From the NCBI GenBank assembly GCA_910589415.1, contig OU342635.1, positions 3,100,001-3,164,000 on the forward strand: a stretch of 64,000 bases of DNA. Reading direction: 5' to 3'. Below are positions 1 through 12,000 of this stretch, piece after piece. The stretch comes from Malachius bipustulatus. Taxonomy: Eukaryota > Arthropoda > Insecta > Coleoptera > Melyridae. The notes beneath the pieces were generated by a model. It was given only the letters and a program-made list of their open reading frames with translations. It did not search any database and had not been told where the DNA came from. Position 1 is the stretch's first letter, and each line of letters starts with the position of its first letter. A program made the position numbers and the translations under genes.

Positions 1-1260
1 GGTAAAGCCCGTGTAGACTTTCGCTTGCTGTAATTAAAAAAGAAGGACATTCAGTGATTGAACCATGTTTTTATAGCCTTCACCTATCCTGCGGTTCACC
101 AACTGTGCTCCTTCGCCTGGTAATTGATTTAATTATTCACAGCAAATCCCTTGGAAGCTGGTTTGCTGTTACTAAGCTCAACTAGCCACAGTGAACCGTC
201 CGGCTGGTTCCAGTCGTACACAAAGGAAATCACCAGTATATTCGTGAATGTATGTTTATTAGGTACTAAGTACTATTAGTACTCTCCAACGATTGAAGAA
301 TGATGGCTATTATTCACGAGGACGAAAATTACAACACGAAGGGTAGATTATTATTGATTAAAATTGCTTTAGCAACTTTCATAATTTCCGGGGGGGACAC
401 TTAAAAGGTCCCCCCGGATAGTTATAAATTTAGTTTCTACCTAAGAAAGGGGTGAAATGTAGAACGTGGAGGCGCAGACGTTGCGGGCAAAAAACGCTAA
501 TCGAGTATACAAATTAAAATGAGCCAAGGATGCAGCACGATTGGGTTGCCTCGTAAGATTTTCGAGCTAATATAATGACTGTGATAAGCTGTAATTGGAT
601 ACTACACATGTGAAAATCTCTACGGCTATATGAACGTAATGAAAACGATTATTCAATTGTTGTAGAAAAAATTCTATAAAGGTTTTCTCAGTATTCGGAA
701 AAACTGGAATTTCATCCGCTGCTAGAAAAAAAATTATTTAGCTACTAACTTTGCGGAGTCATAATATTCAAAGTTTGGTATCAGATAATTTATAATTAAA
801 GCTCTAAAATGGTGATGTAAGTACTCTTACAAAACTTCTGCAAGTATGCTTCATTTCGATCTAAATGAAGAATGACTAAGTAAGTGTGAAGTTTGCAGAA
901 GTGTTGTCACTAATAATTAACTTGCTAATAAATTAAAACAGTCGCGCTAATTCAGTTAAGTCTAAGAGCAAAGTTTTACATGATTAATCAAAATGGATAG
1001 CAACTGTCCTTGTGCTTGTCCTTGCGGTCGTATATTTATGGTGTGAGATACAGTATGATATAATTTATCAAGAGAAGATTATATACTTTGTTCGATGAAA
1101 AAATGACGCGTTGATGCTCATAAAACGTTAGAATTGGGGAGACCTAATTGAAATATTAAAAAAAGAACCTCTTTGACGTTTGAAATGTCAACTATTCAGT
1201 CATGAATGTCTTATTGAATTCCTGCCCTGAAGTCTAGGTTTGAATTTGAGGTTATCCCGC
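1..1260. other. Intergenic, no gene seen
   Basis: AT-rich sequence with no reading frame that looks coding on either strand. A G-run/C-run pair at about 389-416 can form a short hairpin. The stretch 283-336 (core GAAGAATGATGGCTATTATT) recurs with a few mismatches at 52413-52474, so at least that part belongs to a dispersed repeat. Confidence 0.5.
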
Positions 1261-1661
1261 CCTTAAGTCTTAAATGCGTGAATTTGAGGTTATCTCGCTT
1301 CCATTTTCAAATATTTAAACAAAATGGCCGACATTACGTACCCTTTGTGTATGTAATTATCTAGTATTAGGAACCCCTTTTGTTGTCGATTCTTTTATAC
1401 ATAGACATGAAGCATTACCACTGAAATCAAGATCTTTGAGATAAAACTTTGAGAGAATAGGTCAGATTAGCCGTTTGCACGGAAGGTAATGAGGTCTGGT
1501 TAGGGTGCTACCCGATTATAAGTTGGGGAGGCCCCTGTCCGAGGTCCGATTAGGATGTTTAATTGGTCTCTATGGCAAGGACGAAAATGTTAATTAGATA
1601 CACATAAGGCCCCTTCATACGTTCAATAGATCCAATTGTCAATCAAAATAATCCACCCTTT
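1261..1661 (+). repeat. Dispersed repeat, copy 1
   Basis: About 400 bp that recurs in the same orientation at 4891-5554. Shared landmarks in order are CTTAAGTCTTAAATG, AAATATTTAAACAAAAT, TTCTTTTAT, GAAGCATTACCA, CCGTTTGCACGGAAGGTAA, GAGGTCCGATTAGG and GGCAAGGAC. The two copies differ at many single bases, so the duplication is old. A short unit (TGAATTTGAGGTTATC) is also duplicated in tandem at about 1240-1292. There is no coding potential, and I cannot assign a transposon class. Confidence 0.75.
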
Positions 1662-3705
1662 AATAAATATTATTTTCGCAAATGGAGAAATGAACTAATT
1701 GAAATCACTGTGCTTTTTTCTTCACTGATGAAACCAATTCACCGGCGGTGAATGAAAAATCGCCGATGTTTCCGTCTCTATAAATCTGAATTAAAATCGC
1801 CTTGGACATTTTCCACACGGAAATCACATCACTTCTAGCAGCATTGCGTTGTTCTCGCTGATCTCGCTCTCGGGACAACTAGCAGAAACCGTACTTAGAC
1901 ATAGGAGAGATTACGGATACTAAATACGGGTTGTTGTCGCGAATTTATTGAAACGTCTAACGAAGAGGATTTTCTCTCTAGGATTTTTGGAGGTAACATC
2001 TAGAGGTAGATAAGAGAAACAGAGATGGAAGAAAGAGGCTATCATAAAAAAATTATTGCTTCTAAAATTTTTTACTGTTAAATTAGTGAAAAACGTGATA
2101 AAAATTCGGAATCCTCTGATATAATAATTTTTCATTTAAGTAACAATCTTTAGGCACAAAGTGAGTCACGTTTTCTGAAAATCAATTGAATGGTAGAAAG
2201 TTGTTCGTCCGGGCGGTAATTCATTAAATTTTCCCCGAAAACCACTCTCATTAATTTTAATTAAAACAGTTCGCGTTTAATAAACACAATAATCCAGAAA
2301 ACTTGACGACGCACTTAATGCAATTAGTTGCTTCAAATCTTTGTAGTCTGCCTACCTAAACTTCCATTTCCTCATTTAAATTCTCAAAGAAAACTTCCAG
2401 AAAAGCACTTTTTATTTTTAGATAGCATCAAATTGCTTTCAGTTCACCCTTGGTCCGATCCTAATCTGTTTGCGCAATACATTACGGGGGAAGTTGTGTT
2501 TCCTGACAAAATACCGCCAACTCGCCTCATAAATTCTTACTTCCTGTAATTCGAGGCCGAACACTGTTGTTATTATATTATAAAGGCTTTGTTTAATGGT
2601 CTACTTTGCTTTTAAACATAAGCTGTCACGGCTTCTTCAACGGGAGAACTTCGCTTACTCAGTAATCGCGCCCGTGTTGCTGTGTTTATATATACGTAAC
2701 CGCTTTTCCGATACAATTTCTCCCTTCAAAAAGAGAGGCTTAGAAATTTTACATCTCACAAATTTCTATGAACTTAGAGCCGTGCCGAGTTTTTAATTTT
2801 TTATTCAGACGACTTAATATTAAAACTACCTATTGGTGAATTTGATGGCCCATCAATGACACACTTTGAATGACTTATAAATTTTTTATTTGAAGAATAA
2901 ATAAAAATATGGTTTCTCAAGAAAAGAATCTATGCGAACATGCCGGCAACAATCCAAGAGCTAAAGAACAAGGTGTTCAATCAATACTAAATAAAATACA
3001 TAACTGAATTAATAATATTATTATTTCTATTTGGAATTTTGAATAAGTTCAGGAACTGTTGATGAAATTCAATAGAAATCATATAACAAATACATAATAT
3101 TGCGTGTGCCACTCATTTCGATAATAACAGGTTTGTGATTTTTACCTTTGCATTATTTTTACGAGTATACCTATACCTACTTAATATTATTGTTCTACCA
3201 TTCAATTAATTTAGTCTTGTATACAAAAATATGCAGTAGGGAGTAGTTATAATTTATTACGCTAATATTAATAATAATTATCTGTGGATGTTCCTGGAGC
3301 GGCGATTGACTATTAGTAGTTACACCTACTGATTATACCTCAAATATCTGGAATCACGTCAATTGGTCGCATGTTAATTGGTTTTAGTCAATTATTCGTA
3401 TGGCGGCTTATTTTATTCGTTAATTAGTGGCAAAGCGATTGGTCTTGATTGTCCTCTAGTCGACGACCATTCATCGCACAGATTAATTGGTTGTTCAGTC
3501 GTTTGACCATCGAGCCATTAATAATAATCGTCAATTCATCGATTTTGCCGCTAAATTATTTTGTTGTTACATCAATTCCACCATAATTTCATGGGTCTAT
3601 ACTAAAGGTTGTTCTAAAAGGAAACCATGTGAAGTAGGCTCTGACAGCAAACAGGTTTGTCTTAACTCAATCCACTTTTTAGAACTTGATTTTGTTAGGT
3701 TAGAT
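1662..3705. other. Intergenic, no gene seen
   Basis: AT-rich spacer. The open frames here are under 80 codons, low-complexity and match no family I recognise. No tRNA, rRNA or terminal repeat was recognised. Confidence 0.45.
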
Positions 3706-3721
3706 CTATAATTTTATTATA

Positions 3722-4308
3722 ATTACAGTTGTAAAAACATATACAAGAACGCTAAAAAATAGATACCGTGTTATGATTGTATTATGACTGATAAGTCGAT
3801 CATCAAAATGCTGCTGAAAGTATCCTTTTGCCAATTCGTCGCCATACACTGCATGGTTCAAAAACGGTTGAAAAATCCCTTTCCGGTACCGCACAAGCAT
3901 TTATGTTCAAAACCCTTCAAAAAATTTTTTTTTTAATCGCCTGGTACTAATCGCTGACCACCTTTCTTAGGAAAGTACCAAGTTTTTCAACCAAGTGTCT
4001 TTCAACACATGTGGATTTTCCGCAAACCATGATCTGTAATTTTGAGAAGTTACACATCCCGATCTTTGAAACCACGTTTCATCTTCTTGCTGAAAACTTC
4101 TTCATTGTGTTGTAAGTTTTAGGAAAACCATCGACAAAAATTTCATTTGTGGTCGAATTTGCTTAGGAATGTTTCGAGACAGCAACTCTTGCACAACCGT
4201 TACTTGATAAGGATAGAATCTTGAACTATAACGGTATCTTTACGAAGTAGCTACCTTTTCTTCAGTACGTCTAGTTGGTCTACCGCTTACTGTTCTGACT
4301 GTATCTGT
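3722..4308 (-). pseudogene. Decayed DD-E transposase (Tc1/mariner-like)
   Basis: Read on the minus strand, the region keeps scattered pieces of an insect transposase: a GRPTRRTEEKVA stretch near 4250-4300, QNYRSWFAENPHVLK near 4005-4045, and YGDELAKGYFQQHFDD followed by LISHN near 3780-3850. These correspond in order to the linker after the DNA-binding domain, the 'N(Y/F)R.W..ENPHV' block and the 'YFQQDGA' block around the second catalytic acid. The frame is broken by stops and shifts, and no terminal repeats were found, so it is an inactive relic. The remnant at 30894-32033 appears to belong to the same broad superfamily. The assignment rests on motif memory, not a search. Confidence 0.55.
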
Positions 4309-4890
4309 TTCTTGGAAATTTGCAATATATCGTCAACGATTATGAAATTATGAAATTATGGGTGTGTTGCCGTTCACAATGTGCCTCAGCGATTATTAAC
4401 AATTAAACAATATAAATGCCTTCTAGACGTTCATAGAAGTAGTTGAAACACTATTTTCTATGTTTGTATTAAAGCGACTTCTTTCATTCGCTGTCAACAA
4501 CACAGTCCATAAAACGTCCTTCAAATCACATCATTTTGGCTTTATATCGTCAAAAGATATTCCCGATTCGGAATGCATTACCTAGTCGCTTCCATAAGGA
4601 TCTCTCCATTATGACAGGATATCGGTGGCACGCCAGAGGCTGGTATTGAATATCACATGGCAATGAATAATAAACATGTGAAGGGTCTAAAACCTGGATT
4701 CCTTTGTCAGACAGCAGCTCGATAAACATCCTCACTTGGAGTAAATACGGGATGTCGGAGTGCTCTTCGTGCTTTCTGCTTTGTCCGTAAAGTGGCAGCT
4801 CAAGGCGTCAGCCAGATACATGGTGATGTCTTTTAGATTAGAAGTCTTCTAGAATATTAGTAATACTGCCCTGTAAAATAGTTTCTTGTG

Positions 4891-5554
4891 AAACTTAAGT
4901 CTTAAATGTTTGAATTTGATGTTATCCCGCTTCCAATCCCAAATATTTAAACAAAATAGGCGAAATTACTTACCCTATATGATTGTGATCGTCTAGTGTT
5001 AGGAACCTCTTTTGTTGACGATTCTTTTATGCACAGACATGAAGACAAAAGGCGAGAGATTTGAGAGATTACAGCAGGGATTTTGCCCGAGAACAGAGCA
5101 CGATGGATGAAAGTTCCAAATATGAGTTCGACTCGTTTTCAGTTCCAAATATGAAAAAAATGAACAGTGGTTTCTGAAAAACATAGATCAATAATCATCT
5201 CGACAACTGTCACCAAATCTAATGAACTTTCTTTCACACAGAGACAAGCTACACCCTCTCCGTAAGCGTTCGTGCGAATCATATTAAACTGAAGCATTAC
5301 CATCGAAATCTAGGTCTTTGAGATAACTGTTGAAATTAGTCTTGTTAGTTTAACCGTTTGCACGGAAGGTAACGGGGTCCGGTTAGGAAGCTATCCGCCT
5401 ATGAGTTGAGGAGGCCCCTCTCCGAGGTCCGATTAGGGTGCTACCTGTTGGCTGTTTAATTGACCTCCCTGGCAAGGACAAACATTTTAGTTTAGCTCTT
5501 TCATACGTAGTTTAATAGATAGGAAAACAATTATCAGTCAAAATGACCCACCCT
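4891..5554 (+). repeat. Dispersed repeat, copy 2, interrupted
   Basis: Second copy of the 1261-1661 repeat, colinear and in the same orientation. It is longer because about 250 bp (5045-5294) interrupt it. After the interruption the match resumes at GAAGCATTACC and runs through CCGTTTGCACGGAAGGTAA and GAGGTCCGATTAGG to the AATGACCCACCCT end. There is no coding potential. Confidence 0.75.
5045..5294. mobile_element. Insertion within the dispersed repeat
   Basis: A 250-bp block present here but absent from the otherwise colinear copy at 1261-1661. TGAAG stands on both sides (5040-5044 and 5290-5294), as expected for a 5-bp target-site duplication. An alternative is loss of the block from copy 1 by recombination between the two TGAAG motifs. 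The block contains a short internal direct repeat (AGTTCCAAATATGA, at about 5111 and 5141). No terminal inverted repeats or coding content were recognised. Confidence 0.45.
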
Positions 5555-6848
5555 GTGAATTGAATTTGACAGAGGTCAAGTAGACAATTTAAGTATAGCA
5601 CCGAGTAAATGAGAGGCAAGATAAAATAAGAATAACGATGGAAGAGGTTTTTTAGTTGTCCTGAAGTTGAGAAAACTCTACTTCTTATTCGATAAGAAAT
5701 CCTGTAGCTCCAAAACTCCTGGTTGTTAGTATGTATCATCTTGAATTATAGAAGATCTGAAGGTACGATATGACCACTCTTTGTTATTTATAATCTCATT
5801 AAATTTCGAATCTGCTCCGGAAGGGTTCACAAAAAGGATACAAATCTTCCGAGCTGGAACTACAGCGTATCAGTAAGTTTCCAGCGGCATTTCCAGCTAA
5901 TCATCCCAAACAAACCGACCGTATAGTCAAAGTATTCTCAAAGCAATCTAGATAAGTGTATAAACCATTTGATAAGTAAGGTGTGCAATCTAATTCAAAC
6001 TACATTAGCAAGGAAAGTAATACTTTAAGCGGATTTTGTATTAGAAGGGAATCTTGAATTGCGAGGATGATATTATAACGTAAAAGGTAGGTACAGGGCG
6101 AATTATGATGAGAGTTGTCGCTTAATAACAGTTCAGTAAGTCTTAATCATTGATAAAGCGCTTCGCATCTGATAATCTACTTTTTAATAGGAAACAGATC
6201 GTTATATGACACCTTATCCAGCTCGTATAAAATTGTCCCTCGCTACGCTCGGGCCAAACTTCATACTCGTTGTAATACGCCCTTGATATGCAACGTACCA
6301 CTATGCATCTAGGCCAGGCAGTGATAAAATCAGCCATCTGCAATGTTCCCTTGTATCTCGAAAATAATACACAAATAGTCGGCTTATGTAATTTACAGAC
6401 CACGCTCTGAATGTGATCTGTAAACAAGCAGAAAGCATGTGTATAATAATTGAAGAGTGGTATCGAGTTGTTATTTATTCGTCTCTTAAACCAGAAAAAC
6501 AGAGATGATTAATTTCATCACGAGGAAATCGATGTATGTTACTATCTTCAGAAAACTGATAGCTTTGAGCTGGTTTTAGGAGTTAAAATATCTTGAGATT
6601 GTGATGACATAAGCATAAGCATACACTTGACTTTGGCACAATATTGACTACACAAGAAACTTAATGCCACCCCATTATATCTCTCGTATAATGAGCCGTG
6701 TCATGGATTGATGAGCTTTTTTAGGCACTCAGCCTGATAAAAACGAGCAGGAAGAAAAAAATTACAGCACCTACAATTTCTTTATTTTCTACTAGATCTA
6801 CTAGAGCTAGAATTAAGTGATATAAATGATAAAATATGGCATATTTAG
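5555..6848. other. Intergenic, no gene seen
   Basis: No supported gene. A minus-strand open frame of 94 codons at 6143-6427 has a repeat-like composition (a CGCTACGCTCG core similar to the hairpin elements elsewhere in the window) and matches no family I know. Exons 7-10 of the P450 relic just upstream would be expected here but are not found. Confidence 0.4.
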
Positions 6849-7305
6849 TCAGTAATCCCGTCCATGACCCTAACAAATTTACTGAATGTTGGTGTCGATA
6901 TCTTTGCGTATTTCCATAAAGAAGGAGTAAGCTTAAGCCGAAATTTCAATTTTAGCATTTCACTACAGCTTTTAATTAACCGTTGGGCGTCAGAGTCTGG
7001 CTTCAGATTTGCATTCCAGGCCAACTAATTCCAGAGGCTCAGTTTACTCTTTCGCAATTTTAAAGTATCTAGATTATCGTCTATTGTCAAAGGTTACTAC
7101 CTCGATGACCTCTAACGCCCACTTGTGGATGTCTTTTGAACCTTTCAGCATATCATTACAATAAATAACTCCCAATAGAAAGTTGACATTATTGACCCTT
7201 CTTTGTTATGACCGTTTTCTCCCAGCGTCAATTATATTGTGACATGTGAGAAGGGTAAGGATATTAACAATGTGCACTACCTTTCATAAATTCTAGTACC
7301 TTCAG
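6849..7305 (-). pseudogene. Mitochondrial P450 relic (exons 5 and 6 only)
   Basis: Minus-strand remains of a fifth member of the P450 array. The exon 6 relic (7024-6849) translates as PDSDAQRLIKSCSEM, then LTPSLWKYAKISTPTF and FVRVMDGITE, which align with exon 6 of genes A-D. It is 176 nt against 175 in the intact genes: one extra base after CTGGAA shifts the frame. The donor after the terminal GA reads CTAAAT instead of GTAAAT. The exon 5 relic (about 7305-7078) keeps HKWALEVIEVV followed by FDNR, aligned with NKWALDS..VVAFDNR of the intact copies. Its 5' part is degenerate and its donor is also lost. Only about 53 nt separate the two relic exons. Exons 1-4 and 7-10 were not found. The position downstream of gene A and the shared orientation fit an old tandem duplicate that decayed. 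Confidence 0.85.
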
Positions 7306-7856
7306 TCTTGGAAATGCAGTAATTTCAAAAATTTTAAATATTCAAGTTACACCCGGTACTGATCCTGCTTTGCAGAGGTGGAGTTAAAAGATCTTCAATC
7401 GAAGCCACTCGATTCTTATTTTATTACATTGTCACTGTCACTGACGGGATTATTTTTCGAATGGATCGAGTTGTCATTCCCAGCAGTCTTCGTCCTGCTT
7501 GTTGAGTTTTGGTATCAGGATTACCTACCCGTTGAATTACCTACCTAGTCATCTGCATTGACGCCTAGTCAAAATAGCCTGAAATACGTTTTTTGAACAA
7601 AGCACCAACCATCAAACATCTTCATCTTTGCAAAGAATGATATTTTCGCTTGTCATGGAAAACCACAGCTATTCATGTCAGACAACTCTCACACATTCAG
7701 AATTTAAGCAAATTTGTTTTGCTTGTGGATACTCGACTACAAACGCTCTTGCTGAGTGGAACGTTCAGACACAGAATAGGTACAATCAGAATATAAACTT
7801 CAATAAAAATACCGAGTTGTATTTGAGATGAGCTTTCATTAGTTTTGGATGCGGGC
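7306..7856. other. Intergenic, no gene seen
   Basis: Upstream exons of the P450 relic would lie here, but no recognisable exon 1-4 sequence survives. No RNA gene or terminal repeat was seen. Confidence 0.4.
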
Positions 7857-8792
7857 CCACAGAATAGAATTGTACCTAAATTCTGTGGCGGGCTGGTGGC
7901 GGGCCTGCGTTTCTACTCTGGAGCAATGGCCGCTAGAGGTGTGGCTTGTCTCTAAAAGATCAAAGGCGCTGCCGGCGAGTTTTAGTGGATTCGGTGAGTC
8001 GGACGAATGTGCTCGGATTTCAGAGTGCAACGAGACTAGCCCTCCCCCCGTTTTCGAGGACGCTGAATACGATGGTGGTGGTTTAAACTCTTGTCGAGTT
8101 GACCGAATCCCTAAAACGGCCAAGAACCAACCCTTTGCAGGGTAAATCACGGAACTACTTTCTCTTGGCGGCCAAACTTGTGTCAACCCCCGGTTTCGAG
8201 GTCGCTGAATGCGATGCTGACGTCAAGGTTGGTCCTCGACGCCCGCCAACCCCTCTATGCGGCCAAGAACAACCCCCGGAAGGGGTGAAAGGGAACTCGC
8301 CGCGTGAAATCGACGAAAATCCGTCCCAGCCCGTTTTCGAGGTCGCTGAACGCGATGCTGACGTCGAGCCCGCCAATCCCTCTACGCGGCCAAGAACAAC
8401 CCCCGGAAGGGGTGAAAAATTAACATGAGAACGTTTTAGTTCTCATTCGTTCAGCATCCTCGAAAACGGGCGGTGAGTTTATTTCGTCGATTTCACGCGG
8501 CGAGTTCCCGTTTCACCCCTTCCGGGGTTGTTCTTGGCAGCGTAGAGGTTGGCGGGCGTCGAGAACCGACCTCGACGTCAGCATCGCGTTCAGCGACCTC
8601 CAAAACGGGGATTGATACAAGTTTAGCCGCCAAGAGAATAAAGTTCCGTGATTTGCCCTTCAAATGGGTGGTTTTTGGCCGTTTTAGGGGTTCGGTCAAC
8701 TCAAGAAGAATTTAAACCACCACCATCGTATTCAGCATCCTCGAAAACGGGGGGGAGGGCTACTATAAATTCTGATTCTATCTATTCTGTGG
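7857..8792. repeat. GC-rich foldback element with terminal inverted repeats
   Basis: A GC-rich island of about 0.94 kb in AT-rich DNA. Its ends are inverted repeats (CCACAGAATAGA at 7857-7868; TCTATTCTGTGG at 8781-8792), and the two halves are largely reverse complements. GTCGAGTTGACCGAA...AACGGCCAAGAACCA (8093-8130) pairs with 8674-8710; CGGAAGGGGTGAAA and CGGCGAGTTCCC motifs pair across the centre near 8430. The module GCTGAACGCGATGCTGACGTC occurs directly twice on the left (about 8203 and 8345) and once inverted on the right (about 8570-8590). The frames of up to 115 codons seen here on both strands are by-products of high GC and the palindrome. It looks like a foldback or MITE-type mobile repeat. 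No target duplication is obvious. Confidence 0.7.
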
Positions 8793-9071
8793 TTCAGACA
8801 TCAGATCATTCTCGAGGCTTGCCGATAATAATTATATCTTCAGACAAAATTCAAATTAAAGTTCAAAAAAAAACACACAAATTTTATGTATTTGTTTATT
8901 TTGATTTATGTCAGTGTTGTATTGTAGTTTTCAAGAAAATAGTTAATATATCAAAAAAATCGGTGCTATAGTATTTAGATGGTAATGTATTTTTTGTCTT
9001 CTAGTACATATGTTTAGAACACTCTGTATGCCATCAATTCATGATCATAACGGTAATCGTTTGTAGTTTAC

Positions 9072-9081
9072 TTTATTTATT
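9072..9081 (-). promoter_or_regulatory. Polyadenylation signals of P450 gene A
   Basis: Two overlapping AATAAA hexamers on the minus strand, 15-24 nt past the stop codon of gene A. This is the expected place and sequence for 3'-end processing. Confidence 0.55.
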
Positions 9082-9095
9082 TTCAAAACCCATCT

Positions 9096-12000
9096 TTATT
9101 TAGTTATACGCCTCACTCTAATTTTGAAAGGTTCAGTAACACCATAAAATGAATCCATTTTAAATTTCATGTCTTCGTGTGGCCAAGATAACTCGAAATT
9201 TCTTACAACCTAAAAACAGGAAAAAATATAAAAACCAAAATTATAAATTTAAACATTTTCAAAATATAAATTTTATATGAGTACACCTTACCTTAGCAAT
9301 AACAGACTCCGTTTCAAAGCTAGCAATTCTGATTCCCATGCACATTCTAGGCCCAAATCCAAAAGGTAAAGAAACGAACGGATTAATATTTTTATAAGAA
9401 AGGGGACCTTTAGTACTCCTCAACCAGCGTTCTGGGAGAAACTCCTTAGCTCGATGGACGTAACGATCGTCCAAACTTAGCAGCATGTGGTCTGCTAATA
9501 GTTCTGTCTAATATAAACACAATCAATCAATACAAAAACGATTTTGAAAAAATGTGGTAAACTCACTCCTTTGGGTATTCTGTATCCCTGCAATGCAAGA
9601 TCTTTTGTTGTAACTCTCACGCTTCCTGGGACAAGGGGGATCATTCTAGAAGTCTCCTTGAAAACGGCCTTCAGTAGCGGAGTGCTTCTTAACACTTCCT
9701 CTGTAATTGGAGTATCTGGAGATGGCAATACTTTCAAAAGTTCCCGTCTTAATTCTTCCTGTTTCTCTGGGTGGCGGGCCAAGAGGTACAACATGGAAGC
9801 TGTAGTTCTACTAGTCTACAATTTGGGAAATAATTTCAGTACAGTAGGAACATTTATTTTGAATACGGCACTAACCGAGTCAATTCCATCAATAAGTGTG
9901 TCAGTTATTGTTGCAAGAGCTACGCCGACGTCGATTCTGAGGAGCTTTTCCAAGATGCTCATTTCTTCTTGTGGTCTAGAGGGATCGAGGTCTTTTATTT
10001 TTTCATACGCTTCCATTACGTATTTATTAGTAAGTCTGGAACATATTGTTATCTATAGTAGTATTTCTTGACAAAAGACTTTGAGTCTACTAATGATAGT
10101 AGATCTAACATTTTGGAAAACATTCATTGAAAAATTCGTGAAAGATGGTTTATTATAGAGTAGGTTAGATGAAATACTTACTCCGTAGTTACATCCATGG
10201 CCTTGATAAACCTCCTAAAATTAGGTGTGCGTATTCCAAAAGCTTGCCATAAAGAAGTAGGGAACTCCAGCTTCAAATTTAACGCGTTCGACAAACCAAT
10301 GTTGGTTATTAATCTTTGGGGGTCGGAATCTGGGCTCAGATTCGGCTTCATAGCCCCTGAAATTGGAACATGTTTTAATTTACAAGGTTGTACGCAAATA
10401 TTTTTAAGGGGGTCAAGGGGGACTTTAATTTTTGACTATCGGAGCTGACTACATGTACTCAAAAAATTAAAAACATCCTTCATTACCTTCAATATCTCAA
10501 AATTACAGCTTCCAATCAAAATTTTGTAAGAGTAACTTTTTCCCTTATTTAAATAAAGAAGTTATTTTTTTCAAAATTAGGAGAATATCCATTGACGTAG
10601 GAGTTGAGGGGTAGAAGGAGGCCACCAGTATCTTCTCCTCTGGTAGGTCTTTCAGTCTCTCAATTTTTTCTCACACTTATCTCGACCTAACATGGTGTTT
10701 ATATCAAATGGCACCAAAAATATCTTAATATCTTCAACTGTGTCCAAAACCCAAAAAAACAAAATGTAGGGTTTAACACCCTACATCTTGAAAACTTTGT
10801 ATTTTTTTTACTTATTTTAGTCTAATATTTATATTTAAGTAAATACAATGAGGGAAGATTAATCGAAGTCATGATCTTGCGCCATTATATAACGGTTATC
10901 CTGGTGATGGAATAACAATTATTTTTCAAGCAGCGCCAAGGCTGGTAGAATTTTGATATAATTGATAGCAACACACAAATAACATTGAATAAAATTTTGA
11001 TTCAGGTGGCACCAATTTTAACATCATTGATTTAGTTGCTTGATGAAACTATAAATCCATACAAATTAAAATTGGAACAAAACTAGCGAAAACAAATTTC
11101 ACACATAATAAAACAATAATGCAACGTTAAGATAATTAATTTCAACATTATTACTCACATTTCATATCTTTAACTATAAATAAAGATATGGATACCAATT
11201 ATTAAACATCGAGCATTATCTTTATTTCTATTCACGAACTTTGGTTTGATGGTATTCGTAACTGAACAGCAACAATAGTTACACAGTGTAGCAAAAATTT
11301 CGTGATTGGTATTACTGCGCTCGGAAGTTTAGCGAATTAATGCAATAAAACGTTGTTTTGTAGTATTAAAATGCACTTAGGAAAAATATATTTACCTATC
11401 TACTCCCTTAATTGAAAGTTGTCAATGACAAAACAACTTGCACAACCGGAAAGTGAACCTTAACACATACATGTTGTGTAATGAAGATAAAACAGTGTTG
11501 TAATTTTTTTATTACAACACGGTCTTGTAAATAAACCACAGAGTCAAGAGTAGCGGCTATGGGTATATGTATATGGCTATACAAAACCATTGGTAAATAA
11601 AAATAAATATCGTATGGCTTTGGTAAAGCCCAAGTGTCAGAAGTTTTCAAGTAGCCTCAAGGACCTCTGACGTAACCTAACGACTCCTGTGAAGCAGCCG
11701 GGACCCCCTTTTTAACGTACCTCCCGGAGCACGATCAGTCACGGAACTTTTTTTTACCACTATCAAGTTTGGTCACCCATCCAAGTACTGACCAAACAAA
11801 GCCATGCTGCACTTTAGAGATCGTTTGACCGAAATTCTAACAGTTTGGCTATGTGACTGATTAAAAAAGCATAGGTACCTACTCGATATGTCAAATAATG
11901 GAAAGGTAATCTCATGAGGGAATACCTACGTATAAAAATCACAAACCTGTTATTATCGAAACGAGTGGTACACGCAATATTATGTATTTGTTTCATAATT

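Noticed and set aside
6143..6427. 94-codon minus-strand frame
   Set aside because: Composition and the CGCTACGCTCG core resemble hairpin repeats. No family match and no upstream or splice context.
7839..8715. Open frames of 70-115 codons on both strands
   Set aside because: They fall in the GC-rich foldback element. High GC and mirror-image arms create long frames with no recognisable domain.
9544..10071. 175-codon plus-strand open frame
   Set aside because: It is antisense to exons 7 and 8 of P450 gene A. The minus strand there has the I-helix and K-helix motifs and correct splice sites.
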